Shown here one piece after another: positions 19,428 through 29,022 of a stretch of DNA of 64,000 bases. The stretch spans positions 1,004,501 to 1,068,500 of the forward strand of contig NC_016622.1 of NCBI RefSeq assembly GCF_000283655.1, written 5' to 3'. A model generated the notes under the pieces. That model did no database searches. It was given only the letters and a program-made list of their open reading frames with translations, and was not told the origin of the DNA. The position numbers and the translations under genes are program-made. The stretch comes from Azospirillum lipoferum 4B. GTDB lineage: Bacteria > Pseudomonadota > Alphaproteobacteria > Azospirillales > Azospirillaceae. Position 1 is the first letter of the stretch. Every line of letters begins with the position of its first letter.

Positions 19428-20647
19428 GCTTCAACCCGACCGTCGATCTGGTAGCCGTCGATGCGGTGGCCAATGACGGCCCGACCCTGTTCCTGATTGC
19501 CGGCGAGCCGTCGGGGGATGCGCTGGGCGCACGCCTGATGACGGCGGCAAAGCGGCTGACGGGCGGCAAGGTGCGCTTCGTCGGCATCGGCGGCGAGAAG
19601 ATGACGGCGGCGGGGCTGGTCAGCCTCTTCCCCATGGGCGAACTGACCCTGTTCGGCATCTTCGAACTGCTGCCGCATCTGCCGAACCTGATCCGGCGCA
19701 TCGACCAGACGGTCGCCGAGATCGTCCGCCTGCGCCCCGACGCGGTGGTGGGCATCGATTCGCCGGGCTTCACCTTGCGCGTGGCGAAGAAGGTGCGTGC
19801 TGCGGAGCCCGCCATTCCGCTGATCCACTATGTGGCGCCGACGGTATGGGCCTGGAAGCCGAAGCGCGCGGCCAAATATGCCGCCATCTACGACCACCTC
19901 CTTGCGATTCTGCCCTTCGAGCCTCCCTACTTCGAGAAGGAGGGGCTGGCCTGCACCTTCGTCGGTCATTCGGTCGTCGAGGGAGGCGCAGGGAAGGGCG
20001 ACGGTGCGGCGTTCCGCCAGCGGCATGGCATCGGACCGGGCGAGCGGATCGTCGCCGTGCTGCCGGGAAGCCGCAAGGGAGAGGTGTCGCGCCTGCTGCC
20101 CGACTTCCGCGCGACGCTGGACCTGTTGCGACCGTCCCATCCCAATCTGGTGGCGGTGGTGCCGACCGTAGCGACGGTGCGCGACCGCGTGGCTGCCGCC
20201 ATCGCCGATTGGCCGGTCCGTACTCTGCTGATCGAGGGGGATGCCGAGAAGTACGATGCCTTCGCGGCGGCGGAAGTGGCGCTAGCCGCATCGGGTACGG
20301 TCGCATTGGAACTGGCACTTGCCCGACTGCCGACGGTCATTGCCTACCGCCTGAATCCGGTCACCGTTGCGCTCTATCGCCGGCTGATCCGGGTGAAGTA
20401 CGTCAATCTCGTCAACCTGATGCTCAATCGGATGCTGGTTCCGGAGTTGCTGCAGCAGGACTGCCGGCCGGATAGACTGGCCGACGAGTTGGGGCATCTG
20501 CTCGATGAGCCGGCGGCGCGCCAGGCGCAGATCGATGGCGTGGTCGAGGTGGCCCGATGGCTGGGGCAGGGGGATACTCCGCCCAGTGAACGCGCTGCCC
20601 GCACCATCCTGGACATCGTCGCCGAACACCGCTTCGGAAGAAACTGA
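19424..20647 (+). CDS. lpxB: Lipid-A-disaccharide synthase
   Basis: A 407-residue family 19 glycosyltransferase joining lipid X and UDP-diacylglucosamine. The N-terminal [17 protein letters not shown], then [25 protein letters not shown] and the C-terminal donor-site region with SGTVALELA are all family blocks. It overlaps lpxI by four bases and closes the fabZ-lpxA-lpxI-lpxB run. Confidence 0.96.
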   Translation: MSFNPTVDLVAVDAVANDGPTLFLIAGEPSGDALGARLMTAAKRLTGGKVRFVGIGGEKMTAAGLVSLFPMGELTLFGIFELLPHLPNLIRRIDQTVAEIVRLRPDAVVGIDSPGFTLRVAKKVRAAEPAIPLIHYVAPTVWAWKPKRAAKYAAIYDHLLAILPFEPPYFEKEGLACTFVGHSVVEGGAGKGDGAAFRQRHGIGPGERIVAVLPGSRKGEVSRLLPDFRATLDLLRPSHPNLVAVVPTVATVRDRVAAAIADWPVRTLLIEGDAEKYDAFAAAEVALAASGTVALELALARLPTVIAYRLNPVTVALYRRLIRVKYVNLVNLMLNRMLVPELLQQDCRPDRLADELGHLLDEPAARQAQIDGVVEVARWLGQGDTPPSERAARTILDIVAEHRFGRN

Positions 20648-20699
20648 ACAACCGTCCAATCAACCGCCGAGTCAACCGCCAAGCGGGAGAAGAGAGACA

Positions 20700-21095
20700 A
20701 TGAGCGAATTCCGTCTGTTGCACACGATGCTGCGCGTTTTGGATCTGGAGAAGTCTCTGGACTTCTACACCCGTCTGCTCGGCATGAAGCTGCTGCGCCG
20801 CAACGACTATGAAGGCGGCCGCTTCACCCTGGCCTTCGTCGGCTATGGCGACGAATCCGATACCGCCGTCCTGGAACTGACCCACAATTGGGATCAGAAG
20901 GAGCCGTACGAGATCGGCACCGCCTATGGCCACATCGCGCTCGGTGTTCCCGACATCTATGGCACCTGCGAGAAGCTGGCCGCGGAAGGCGTCAAGATCC
21001 CGCGCCCGCCGGGTCCGATGAAGCACGGCACCACTGTGATCGCCTTCATCGAGGATCCGGACGGCTACAAGGTGGAACTGATCGAGCGGAAGTGA
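20700..21095 (+). CDS. gloA: Lactoylglutathione lyase (glyoxalase I)
   Basis: A 131-residue metalloenzyme that isomerises the methylglyoxal-glutathione hemithioacetal to lactoylglutathione. The four metal ligands are in place: His8, Glu59, His78 and Glu126, matching the bacterial nickel-type family and its short length. The ATG at 20700 is preceded by GCGGGAGAAGAGAG. It lies 52 bp after lpxB and may share its transcript. Confidence 0.95.
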   Translation: MSEFRLLHTMLRVLDLEKSLDFYTRLLGMKLLRRNDYEGGRFTLAFVGYGDESDTAVLELTHNWDQKEPYEIGTAYGHIALGVPDIYGTCEKLAAEGVKIPRPPGPMKHGTTVIAFIEDPDGYKVELIERK

Positions 21096-21107
21096 CCGTT
21101 CCGGGGG

Positions 21108-22136
21108 TCATCGGCTTCGGACAGGGGCGTGGTCGGCAACGGCCGCGCCCTTGTCATGTTTGGACGGAGCCGGATCGCGGCGGAAGCGTGCCCGATAGCT
21201 GGCCGGACTGATCCCCAGACGCTGGCGGAAATGGTGCCGCAAGGTGGCAGCGGAGCCGAAGCCGGCAAGGGTCGCGACATCCTCCACCGGCAGGGTTCCG
21301 CTTTCCAGCAGGTCGCGGGCACGGTTCAGCCGCTCCGTGGCCAGCCATTCGCCGGGTGTGGTGCCGGTCAGGCTCTGAAACCGGCGCAGGAAGGTGCGCA
21401 GGCTCATGCCGGCGCGCGAGGCCATGCTGGAGAGGCTGTGGTCCTCCGCCAGAGTTTCCCGCAAATGGTCGAGCAGCGGTCCCAGACGGGCGCCCTCGCG
21501 GGCGATGGGCACCGGTGCCTCGATGAACTGGGCCTGACCGCCCTCGCGGTGGGGCTGGACCACCAGACGGCGGGCGACGCTGTTCGCGGCCTCCGGTCCG
21601 AAATCGCGGCGCACCAGATGAAGGCAGAGGTCGATGCCGGCGGCGCTGCCGGCGGAGGTCAGGATGTTGCCCTCGTCCACATAGAGAACGTCCGGTACCA
21701 CGCGGATGTCGGGATATAGTTCCCCGAGCGTTGCGGCATAGCGCCAGTGGGTGGTCGCGCGGCGGCCCTTCAGCAGACCGGCGGCGGCCAGCACGAAGGC
21801 ACCGGAGCAGATCGAGAGGATGCGCGCTCCCCGGGCGTCGGCGCGGCGCAGCGCGTCCGTCAGTTGGACGGGCACCGGTTCGCAGGCGCCGCGCCAGCCG
21901 GGAATGACGATGATGTCGGCTTTGTCGAGCAGATCGAGCCCACCATCGGTCTCCATGCGGATTCCGCCCACCGCCCGCAATGGCCCGGATTCGAGCGCGC
22001 CGACGGCGAAACGATACCAGCCGGGGCCGAGTTCCGGTCGCGGCAGACCGAATATCTCGACGGCGACCCCGAACTCGAAGGTGCACAGGCCGTCATAGGC
22101 GAGGGCTACGGCAAGCGGTGGCGCGGCATTTGGCAT
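21108..22136 (-). CDS. GlxA family transcriptional regulator (DJ-1/PfpI-like domain plus AraC helix-turn-helix)
   Basis: A 342-residue regulator with an N-terminal amidase-like DJ-1/PfpI domain (about 8-175, with the nucleophile-elbow pattern ILSICSGAFVLA) and a C-terminal AraC-type DNA-binding domain (about 225-325, ending GISPASYRARFRR). The start at 22136 (MPNAAPP) is where the family begins. It is divergent from the rhodanese gene across 87 bp, which suggests that gene as a target; this is inference. Confidence 0.9.
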   Translation of the reverse strand: MPNAAPPLAVALAYDGLCTFEFGVAVEIFGLPRPELGPGWYRFAVGALESGPLRAVGGIRMETDGGLDLLDKADIIVIPGWRGACEPVPVQLTDALRRADARGARILSICSGAFVLAAAGLLKGRRATTHWRYAATLGELYPDIRVVPDVLYVDEGNILTSAGSAAGIDLCLHLVRRDFGPEAANSVARRLVVQPHREGGQAQFIEAPVPIAREGARLGPLLDHLRETLAEDHSLSSMASRAGMSLRTFLRRFQSLTGTTPGEWLATERLNRARDLLESGTLPVEDVATLAGFGSAATLRHHFRQRLGISPASYRARFRRDPAPSKHDKGAAVADHAPVRSR

Positions 22137-22223
22137 GATCTGAACGATAGCTGTCAGTTCCGCCACTTTCCAGCGGAAGTGCCGGCGGGGATGATGTGGG
22201 CGACACCGGATCAGGAGAGCCCC

Positions 22224-22622
22224 ATGGCCAGTCTCGTCACCGAAATCCCAGCCGCATCCCCGGCGGACGCCGCCGTCCATTTCGCCCGCAAGCTGTCGTT
22301 GGAAACCGACTGTTGGGATGTGCATGCGTCGCTGAAATCCGGCAGTCCCGACTTCGTCCTGCTCGACGTGCGCGGCCCGGCGGCCTTCGCCCAGGGGCAT
22401 GTGCCGGGGGCGTTGAACCTGCCGCATGGCAAGATCACGGAGCGGCGGATGATGGAGTGGCCGGAGGGGACGCTGTTCGTCGTCTATTGCGCCGGTCCGC
22501 ACTGCAATGGCGCAGATCGTGCGGCCTTGCGGCTGGCGCGGATCGGGCGTCCGGTCAAGCTGATGATCGGTGGCGTGACAGGCTGGATCGACGAGGGCTT
22601 CGCGCTGGACAGCGGGAGCTGA
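22224..22622 (+). CDS. Rhodanese-like domain protein
   Basis: A 132-residue single-domain rhodanese (sulfur transferase fold). LLDVRGPAAFAQGHVPGALNLPHG is split by the usual helix, and the active-site loop holds Cys89 and Cys94 (YCAGPHCNGADRAA). The start at 22224 follows CAGGAG. The acceptor is unknown. It shares an intergenic region with the GlxA-type regulator. Confidence 0.88.
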   Translation: MASLVTEIPAASPADAAVHFARKLSLETDCWDVHASLKSGSPDFVLLDVRGPAAFAQGHVPGALNLPHGKITERRMMEWPEGTLFVVYCAGPHCNGADRAALRLARIGRPVKLMIGGVTGWIDEGFALDSGS

Positions 22623-22631
22623 GCAACTGCC

Positions 22632-22745
22632 TTAGATGAAGACGATCCCGGCGATCAGGGCCAGGATCAGCACATAAACGATCAACCTGCGCACCCGCCA
22701 GCCAAGGGGTGCCCGGTTGTCGTTGGCCGGCGAGCGCAGGCGCAC
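22632..22745 (-). CDS. Small single-span membrane protein (unrecognised)
   Basis: Downstream of gltA on the same strand, a frame with 89% G/C at third positions encodes SPANDNRAPLGWRVRR and then a C-terminal membrane helix of about 17 residues ending at the stop. With the only standard start (GTG at 22745) it is 37 residues long. The same frame reads protein-like for another 27 codons upstream (WEW, DPTAYIVPARR) but offers no ATG, GTG or TTG. So either the true start is rare or the gene has decayed. I do not recognise the family. Confidence 0.45.
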   Translation of the reverse strand: MRLRSPANDNRAPLGWRVRRLIVYVLILALIAGIVFI

Positions 22746-22828
22746 GCGCCGGGCCGGAACGATGTACGCAGTCGGGTCCTGGGCGGGCTCCGTTGGAGCC
22801 GCCCATTCCCATATGGGCTGTTGGCCGG

Positions 22829-24142
22829 TTAGCCACGCTCGGCCAGCGGCACGAACGACCGCTTGGTGTCGCCGGTGTAGAGCTGACGCGGACGGCCGAT
22901 CTTCTGCACCGGATCCTCGATCATCTCCTTCCACTGGCTGATCCAGCCGACGGTGCGGGCCAGCGCGAACAGCACGGTGAACATGCTGGTCGGGAAGCCC
23001 ATCGCCTTCAGGATGATGCCCGAGTAGAAGTCCACGTTCGGATAGAGCTTCTTCTCGATGAAGTACTCGTCCGACAGGGCGATCTTCTCCAGCTCCATCG
23101 CGATGTCCAGCAGCGGCTCGTCCTTGATGCCGAGCTCGTTCAGAACCTCGTGGCAGGTCTGGCGCATGACCTGGGCGCGCGGGTCGTAGTTCTTGTAGAC
23201 CCGGTGGCCGAAGCCCATCAGGCGGAAGTTGTCGTTCTTGTCCTTGGCGCGGCGGACGAACTCGGGGATGCGATCCACCGAGCCGATTTCCTCCAGCATC
23301 TTCAGCACGGCTTCGTTCGCACCGCCATGGGCCGGACCCCACAGCGAGGCAATGCCGGCGGCAATGCAGGCGAACGGGTTGGCGCCCGACGAGCCGGCGA
23401 GCCGGACGGTGGAGGTCGAGGCGTTCTGCTCGTGGTCGGCATGCAGGATGAAGATCTTGTCCATCGCCTTGGACAGGATCGGGTTGACCCGGTACGGCTC
23501 GCAGGGCGTGCCGAAGGTCATGTAAAGGAAGTTTTCCGCATACGACAGGTCGTTGCGCGGATACATGAAGGGCTGGCCGGTCGAATACTTGTAGGCCATC
23601 GCCGCGATGGTGGGCATCTTGGCGATCAGGCGGTGCGCGGCGATCTTGCGCTCCTGCGGATCGTTGATGTCCAGCGAGTCGTGGTAGAAGGCCGACAGGG
23701 CGCCGACGACGCCGCACATGATCGCCATCGGGTGGGCGTCACGGCGGAAGCCGCTGTAGAACTTGGTCAGCTGCTCGTGCACCATCGAGTGGCGGCGCAG
23801 GATGTTTTCGAAATCCGTGCGCTCGGCCGCGGTCGGCAGGTGGTTGTTGAGCAGGAGGAAGCAGACTTCCGGGAAGGTGGAGTTCTCGGCCAGCTCGTCG
23901 ATGGCGTAGCCGCGGTGCAGCAGGACACCCTCGTCGCCGTCGATGTAGGTGATGCCCGACTCGCAGCTGCCCGTGGAGGTGAAGCCCGGATCGTAGGTGA
24001 AATAGCCGGTCTCGGCGTAGAGCTTGCGGATGTCGATCACGCTCGGCCCGACGCTGCCGTGCAGGACCGGCATCGTGACCTGCTTGCCCGTCTTATTGTC
24101 GATGAGGGTAACGGTGTCCTTGCCGTCCTCGGTCTGGGTCAT
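22829..24142 (-). CDS. gltA: Citrate synthase (type II, hexameric)
   Basis: A 437-residue citrate synthase that condenses oxaloacetate and acetyl-CoA in the TCA cycle. The catalytic residues lie in [10 protein letters not shown] (His), GFGHRVYK (His) and NVDFYSG (Asp). The extended N-terminal domain (LIDNKTGKQ, then [11 protein letters not shown]-like) is that of the NADH-sensitive Gram-negative type. A clear promoter lies about 60-85 nt upstream, just after gltX. Confidence 0.97.
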   Translation of the reverse strand: MTQTEDGKDTVTLIDNKTGKQVTMPVLHGSVGPSVIDIRKLYAETGYFTYDPGFTSTGSCESGITYIDGDEGVLLHRGYAIDELAENSTFPEVCFLLLNNHLPTAAERTDFENILRRHSMVHEQLTKFYSGFRRDAHPMAIMCGVVGALSAFYHDSLDINDPQERKIAAHRLIAKMPTIAAMAYKYSTGQPFMYPRNDLSYAENFLYMTFGTPCEPYRVNPILSKAMDKIFILHADHEQNASTSTVRLAGSSGANPFACIAAGIASLWGPAHGGANEAVLKMLEEIGSVDRIPEFVRRAKDKNDNFRLMGFGHRVYKNYDPRAQVMRQTCHEVLNELGIKDEPLLDIAMELEKIALSDEYFIEKKLYPNVDFYSGIILKAMGFPTSMFTVLFALARTVGWISQWKEMIEDPVQKIGRPRQLYTGDTKRSFVPLAERG

Positions 24143-24198
24143 CTCGGCACGTCCTTATCGTTGAGGGTGGGGCTTAAGCGCCCTTTTTTCGTCGGCGC

Positions 24199-24227
24199 AG
24201 CATAGTTCCATGGCAGCCCGATGGCAA
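24199..24227 (-). promoter_or_regulatory. gltA promoter
   Basis: On the minus strand, TTGCCA (24227-24222), an exact 17-nt spacer and TATGCT (24204-24199) give a near-consensus housekeeping promoter. It predicts transcription from about 24191 and a leader near 50 nt for gltA. Confidence 0.7.
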
Positions 24228-24243
24228 CGCACGGAAATGACCA

Positions 24244-25650
24244 TTATGCTGCACCCGCTGCATCGCGGATGCGAGAGAGCGTCGCCTCCCGGCCCAGCAG
24301 TTCGGCCACCTCGAAGATCGGCGGCGACACGGTCGATCCGGTCAGCGCGGCGCGCAGCGGCTGCGCCACCTTGCCCAGCTTCTCACCCCGTGCCTCGGCG
24401 AAGGCGCGGACCTGCGCCTCCAGCGCCGCGGCGGTGAAGTCCGGTTCCCCGGCAAAGGCTTCGGCCAGTTCCTTCAACAGGCCGCGGCCCTTTTCGTCCA
24501 GCAGCGCGGACGCTTTTTCATCATAGCTGAGCGGCTGCGCGGCGACGTAGAAGCGGGCGCTTTGCGCCAGATCGACGACGGTGCGGGCGCGCTGCTTCAG
24601 GCCGTTCATCGCCCGCGTCAGAAGGTCGCGATCCGCGTCTGTCAGGCTGCGGCCCAGATCGGCCTCCAGCCGCGGGGCGATCAGCCCGACCAGCCGGGTA
24701 TCGTCGGCCAGACGCATATAGTGTGCGTTGAGGTTCTCCAGCTTGGCGAAATCGAAGCGCGAGGGCGAGCGGCCGATGCTTTCCAGATTGAACCATTCGA
24801 TGGCCTGTTCGGTCGAGATGATCTCGTCGTCGCCATGCGACCAGCCGAGCCGCAGCAGGTAGTTGCGCACGGCTTCCGGCAGATAGCCCATGTCGCGGTA
24901 GGCATCGACGCCCAGCGCGCCGTGACGCTTGGACAGCTTGGCGCCGTCCGGCCCATGGATCAGCGGGATATGGCCGAAGCGCGGCAGGTCCCAGCCCATA
25001 GCGTGGAAGATCTGGATCTGGCGGAAGGTGTTGGTCAGATGGTCGTCGCCGCGGATGACGTGGGTGACGTTCATGTCGTGGTCGTCCACCACCACCGCCA
25101 GCAGATAAGTCGGCGTGCCATCGGCGCGCAGCAGGATCAGGTCGTCCAATTGGGCGTTCTGGACCGTGACCTCGCCCTGGACGAGGTCGTTCAGGACCGT
25201 CTGGCCTTCCTGCGGCGCCTTCAGGCGGATCACCGGGGCGACGCCGGGAGGCGCGTCGGATTCGGGGCGGTCGCGCCAGCGGCCGTCATAGCGCATCGGC
25301 TGCCCGGCGGCCTTCTGGGCGGCGCGCATCTCCTCCAGCTCTTCCGGGCTGCAATAGCAGCGATAGGCCTTGCCAGCGGCCAGCATCTGGTGCGCCACCT
25401 CGGCATGGCGGTCCTTGCGTTCGAACTGGCTGACCGCGTCGCCGTCCCAATCCAGGCCCAGCCACTGCAGCCCGTCCAGGATGGCGTCGACCGCCGCCTG
25501 GGTCGAGCGTTGCCGGTCGGTGTCTTCGATCCGCAGCAGGAACTTGCCGCCGGTGTTGCGGGCGTACAGCCAGTTGAACAGGGCGGTGCGGCCACCGCCG
25601 ATGTGCAGAAAGCCGGTCGGCGACGGAGCGAAGCGGGTGACGACGGTCAT
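24244..25650 (-). CDS. gltX: Glutamyl-tRNA synthetase
   Basis: A 468-residue class I synthetase. The HIGH-type motif is HIGG at 16-19 ([18 protein letters not shown]) and the KMSKS-type motif is KLSKR near 240. A Cys-rich patch (CYCSPEEL) lies near 98. The anticodon-binding helical domain follows to the end. The ATG at 25650 (MTVVTRF) is the family start. It is divergent from comEC. Alphaproteobacteria often carry two GluRS genes; only this one is visible here. Confidence 0.96.
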   Translation of the reverse strand: MTVVTRFAPSPTGFLHIGGGRTALFNWLYARNTGGKFLLRIEDTDRQRSTQAAVDAILDGLQWLGLDWDGDAVSQFERKDRHAEVAHQMLAAGKAYRCYCSPEELEEMRAAQKAAGQPMRYDGRWRDRPESDAPPGVAPVIRLKAPQEGQTVLNDLVQGEVTVQNAQLDDLILLRADGTPTYLLAVVVDDHDMNVTHVIRGDDHLTNTFRQIQIFHAMGWDLPRFGHIPLIHGPDGAKLSKRHGALGVDAYRDMGYLPEAVRNYLLRLGWSHGDDEIISTEQAIEWFNLESIGRSPSRFDFAKLENLNAHYMRLADDTRLVGLIAPRLEADLGRSLTDADRDLLTRAMNGLKQRARTVVDLAQSARFYVAAQPLSYDEKASALLDEKGRGLLKELAEAFAGEPDFTAAALEAQVRAFAEARGEKLGKVAQPLRAALTGSTVSPPIFEVAELLGREATLSRIRDAAGAA

Positions 25651-25741
25651 CGGTCTCTCAATTTCCGGTTCGGCGCTGGTATGATGCGCCGGTGGTTCGA
25701 CACCGTGGTTTAACACAGCCACCGGGCTGGGAGGCAATGCG

Positions 25742-25810
25742 ATGCGCGCATGGACGGTCGTAAAGGCGGGCGCGGGCGGCATCGCCGTGTTGGGAGGCCG
25801 TCGCCTGTGA
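25742..25810 (+). CDS. Possible 22-residue leader peptide coupled to comEC
   Basis: ATG 25742 has GGGAGG seven bases upstream, a better ribosome site than any comEC start. The 22-codon frame (begins MRAWTVV, ends GGRRL) has 82% G/C at third positions. Its TGA (25808-25810) overlaps the GTG (25807-25809) that begins the ComEC reading frame. This suggests translational coupling; it could also be chance. Confidence 0.4.
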   Translation: MRAWTVVKAGAGGIAVLGGRRL

Positions 25811-27960
25811 CCGTCGCCGGCTGGCCGGAGGAGGAGACGGACGGTCCCGCTGCATCCGCTGGGCGGTGGCGGCGCCAGTGGATTCGCATCGGCAGGCGAC
25901 TCGCGGCTTTGGCGGAGGCGGAGGGCGACCGGTGGGTCCTGTGGCTTCCCGTCGCCTTCGGGGCCGGAGTGTCGCTGTATTTCGGCCTGATGCGGGAGCC
26001 TGACCGGTGGATCGGTCCGGCGGCCTGTGGGGGCTGCGTCGTGCTGCTTCTGGTCCTGCGGCGTTGGTTCGCTCTGTTCGGCGCGGTGATGGCGCTGTCG
26101 ATGGTGGCGGCGGGGTTCCTGGTGGCACAGGGGCATAGCGCAGGGGTGGCTGCGCCGGTGCTGACCCGTGTCATCACAGGGGCGACGGTCACCGGCCGGG
26201 TCATGGCGGTGGAGCGCCGGCCGGGTGCCGTCCGCGTCACTCTGCGGAACCCCACGGTCAGCCGGCTGCCGCCTGAACGGACACCGGCCGCGCTGCGCAT
26301 CCGCCTGTCGGATCGCCATGCCGTGCCCGAACCCGGATCGGTGATAAGCCTGCGCGCCACGCTGCTGCCGCCCCAGGCCCCGGCCGAGCCGGGAGCCTTC
26401 GATTTCCAGCGGCGGGCCTGGTTCATGGGGCTTGGCGGCACCGGCTTCGCCACCGGTGCGGCGGAACTGGTCGAGGCGCCGCCGGTCACGGGCTGGCGCG
26501 TGGTGACGGTCGCCTTCGAGCAGGCGCGCGGCGCCATCGCCGAGCGGGTGGCCGCGACCATCGGCGACCCGGTGGAGGCCAGCGTCACCACCGCGCTGCT
26601 GAACGGGGAGCAGTTCGGCATCCCGGACGGGACACTGGAGGATTTCCGCAACAGCGGGCTGGCGCATCTTCTTTCGATCTCCGGCCTGCATGTGGGCATC
26701 GCCGCCGGCATCCTGTTCTATGTCGTCCGGGCTCTGCTGGCGCTGGTGCCCTATGTGGCGCTACGCTGGCCGATCAAGAAGATCGCGGCGCTGTTCGGCA
26801 TCCTGTCGGCGCTCGCCTACACGCTTCTGGTCGGTGCGCCGCTGCCGACCGTGCGGTCGGTGCTGATGACCGGCATGGTGATGGGAGCGATCATGCTGGA
26901 CCGCCACCCGCTCAGCATGCGGCTGGTCGCCTTCGCCGGGCTGGTCACCATCGCCATGGACCCGGAGGGGATGCTCGGCCCCAGTTTCCAGATGTCCTTC
27001 GCGGCGGTGGTGGCGCTGATCGCCGCCTTCGAGCGCGGCAGTCCGCGGCTGGCGGAATGGCGCAGCGGGGCGGGGTGGTTTCTGCGCGGCCTGCTCTATG
27101 TCGGCGGCATTCTGCTGACCAGCGTGGTGGCGACGCTGGCAACGCTGCCCTTCGCGCTCTTCCATTTTCAGCAGATCGCCTTCTATGGCGTGCTGTCCAA
27201 CCTGATCGCCATTCCCATCACCTCCTTCTGGGTCATGCCGTGGAGCCTGATCGCCTATGCCCTGATGCCCTTCGGGCTGGAGGCGCCGGCGTTGATCGCG
27301 ATGAATTGGGGCGACCGGGCGGTGATCTGGACCGCGGAGTTCTTCGGCCGCCTGCCCTGGGCGTCGCTGACCGTGCCGGCGATGCCGGTGGAGGGCTTCG
27401 CGGTGCTGGTGCTGGGCGGCATCTGGCTGTGCATCTGGACCCGGCGGTGGCGCTGGCTCGGGCTGCTGCCGGTCCTGGCCGGGCTGGCCTCACCGGCGCT
27501 GGTGACGCGACCGGACGTGCTGGTGGCGGGAGACGGGAGCGTGATGGCGGTGCGGACGCCGGACGGTCGCCTCAGCGCATCGGGAAAGACGGGCGGGCGG
27601 GTGACGGAGACCTGGCGGGAACGCGACGGTGAGCGGTCGGGCGCCGATCCCTGGCCAGCGGCCGGCGGATGGAGCGAGGGTGAGCGGTCGCTGAGTTGCG
27701 ATGCGTTGGGGTGTTTGTACCGGGTGCGCGGAAGGGTGGTGGCCTTGCCGCGGCTGCCGGATGCGCTGGACGAGGATTGCGGAGCGGCCGATGCGGTGGT
27801 GACGGCGGCGGTGGCGCGGGGATGCCGGGCCGGGGTGGTGGTCGACCGCTGGGCGCTGCGGCACGAAGGGTCGCATGCGCTGAGGGTGACGGCGGAGGGA
27901 ATAGAGGTGGAGACGGTGCGGGGGATCAGAGGGGATCGGCCTTGGACCGGGGGGAGGTGA
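25807..27960 (+). CDS. comEC: ComEC/Rec2 family competence protein (DNA uptake channel)
   Basis: A polytopic membrane protein of about 717 residues. An N-terminal DUF4131-type region (to about 220) is followed by the Competence domain with [14 protein letters not shown] near 290 and many membrane helices up to about 560, then a soluble tail. The C-terminal metallo-beta-lactamase-like domain of longer homologues is reduced, with no HxHxDH motif visible. In the family it carries single-stranded DNA across the inner membrane. GTG 25807 is chosen because it overlaps the upstream leader stop; ATG 25750 is an alternative giving 736 residues. Confidence 0.88.
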   Translation: MTVAGWPEEETDGPAASAGRWRRQWIRIGRRLAALAEAEGDRWVLWLPVAFGAGVSLYFGLMREPDRWIGPAACGGCVVLLLVLRRWFALFGAVMALSMVAAGFLVAQGHSAGVAAPVLTRVITGATVTGRVMAVERRPGAVRVTLRNPTVSRLPPERTPAALRIRLSDRHAVPEPGSVISLRATLLPPQAPAEPGAFDFQRRAWFMGLGGTGFATGAAELVEAPPVTGWRVVTVAFEQARGAIAERVAATIGDPVEASVTTALLNGEQFGIPDGTLEDFRNSGLAHLLSISGLHVGIAAGILFYVVRALLALVPYVALRWPIKKIAALFGILSALAYTLLVGAPLPTVRSVLMTGMVMGAIMLDRHPLSMRLVAFAGLVTIAMDPEGMLGPSFQMSFAAVVALIAAFERGSPRLAEWRSGAGWFLRGLLYVGGILLTSVVATLATLPFALFHFQQIAFYGVLSNLIAIPITSFWVMPWSLIAYALMPFGLEAPALIAMNWGDRAVIWTAEFFGRLPWASLTVPAMPVEGFAVLVLGGIWLCIWTRRWRWLGLLPVLAGLASPALVTRPDVLVAGDGSVMAVRTPDGRLSASGKTGGRVTETWRERDGERSGADPWPAAGGWSEGERSLSCDALGCLYRVRGRVVALPRLPDALDEDCGAADAVVTAAVARGCRAGVVVDRWALRHEGSHALRVTAEGIEVETVRGIRGDRPWTGGR

Positions 27961-27977
27961 GGGGCGACCGAGGTTAT

Positions 27978-28076
27978 GCCCCCTCCCTAACCCTCCCCCG
28001 CTCTCAGCGGACCTATGGTCCGCCTGCCGCGTCAGCACAAAGCGAAGCTTTGTGCGAGAGCTGGGCGGGGGAGGGG
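27978..28076. repeat. C-rich palindromic intergenic repeat, copy 1
   Basis: It begins with the shared arm CCTCCCTAACCCTCCCCCG and ends in the complementary GGGCGGGGGAGGGG. Inside are two further hairpins: GCGGACC-tat-GGTCCGC, and GCACAAAGC against GCTTTGTGC. It sits between the convergent ends of comEC and lexA, so may act as a two-way terminator. Confidence 0.75.
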
Positions 28077-28099
28077 ATCGGTGTTTGGCGGGCAAAACC

Positions 28100-28822
28100 T
28101 CAGTATTTGCGGACCAGACCGACCAGCTTGCCCTGCACGCGGACGCGGTCGGCGCCGAAGATGCGGGTTTCGTAGGCGGCGTTGGCGGGTTCCAGGGCGA
28201 TGGTGTTGCCCTTGCGGCGCAGGCGCTTCAGCGTCACTTCGCCCTCGTCGACCAGCGCCACGACGATGGTGCCGTTCTCCGCCGCGTCGCAGCGCTGGAT
28301 GATGATGGTGTCATGGTCGAGGATGCCGGCCTCCACCATCGAATCGCCGGAGACTTCCAGCGCGTAGTGGTCGCCACCGCCCAGCATCGAGGCCGGAACG
28401 TCGACGAAGGCGCTGTTGTCGCGCAGGGCCTCGATCGGCGTGCCGGCGGCGATGCGCCCATAGAGCGGCAACTGCACCGTCTCGTTCGCGGCGGCCGGGG
28501 TGGGCGTGGGCGGGGCCACGTCGCGGCCGGCGAAGGCGAAATCGCCCTTGATGACGTTGGGCTGGAATTTCGGCTTGGGCGCGGTGCGGGAGCGGGCGGC
28601 GTCCAGGCCTTCGGGCAGGCGCAGAACCTCCAGCGCGCGGGCGCGGTGGGGCAGGCGGCGGATGAAGCCGCGTTCCTCAAGGCCGGTGATGAGGCGATGG
28701 ATGCCCGACTTGGACTTCAGCCCCAGGGCGTCCTTCATCTCGTCGAACGACGGCGAGACACCGCCCTGGCCAAGCCGTTCGTGGATGAACAGCAGCAATT
28801 CGTGCTGCTTGCGCGTGAGCAT
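28100..28822 (-). CDS. lexA: LexA repressor
   Basis: A 240-residue SOS repressor and self-cleaving serine peptidase. The winged helix-turn-helix (1-65) is followed by the S24 domain with the cleavage site Ala126-Gly127 (GRIAAGTP), catalytic Ser161 (SGDSMVEAG) and Lys199 (GEVTLKRL). It starts at ATG 28822 ([10 protein letters not shown]), the family N terminus. Two perfect alphaproteobacterial LexA boxes lie upstream, so it is autoregulated. It is the last gene of the leftward trp-mo cluster but has its own promoter. Confidence 0.97.
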   Translation of the reverse strand: MLTRKQHELLLFIHERLGQGGVSPSFDEMKDALGLKSKSGIHRLITGLEERGFIRRLPHRARALEVLRLPEGLDAARSRTAPKPKFQPNVIKGDFAFAGRDVAPPTPTPAAANETVQLPLYGRIAAGTPIEALRDNSAFVDVPASMLGGGDHYALEVSGDSMVEAGILDHDTIIIQRCDAAENGTIVVALVDEGEVTLKRLRRKGNTIALEPANAAYETRIFGADRVRVQGKLVGLVRKY

Positions 28823-28881
28823 GGATGCCTCCCGGCCGTCGCCAGACTGAAGATGGAACAAAAACCAAACGTTGCCTCCAT

Positions 28882-28910
28882 GTTCTAGTTTGGTTCCTGC
28901 CGCGCGTCAA
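28882..28910 (-). promoter_or_regulatory. lexA promoter overlapped by a LexA box
   Basis: On the minus strand, TTGACG (28910-28905), a 17-nt spacer and TAGAAC (28887-28882) form a promoter. The sequence at 28882-28896 is a perfect GTTC-N7-GTTC LexA box covering the -10 and part of the spacer, so bound LexA would block RNA polymerase. Confidence 0.8.
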
Positions 28911-28931
28911 GTCCCCCATCGGCTTCTTTCA

Positions 28932-28946
28932 GAACTTGAACGGAAC
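28932..28946 (-). promoter_or_regulatory. Second LexA box upstream of lexA
   Basis: GAAC-N7-GAAC on the plus strand (GTTC-N7-GTTC leftward) is a perfect match to the alphaproteobacterial SOS box. Its centre lies 50 bp from the first box. A degenerate third site (GAAC-N7-AAAC) lies at 28856-28870. Confidence 0.65.
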
Positions 28947-29022
28947 ATCTGAAACAGCGTGAAACGGTTTTCGGGATGCCGTTCAACTGTTCCATCCGCC
29001 GTCCGGGGGCCGTCTCCCAAGG

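Noticed and set aside
28981-29015. GTTC pair near the moeA end as a LexA box
   Set aside because: The half sites are separated by four bases, not seven, and the location is downstream of moeA.
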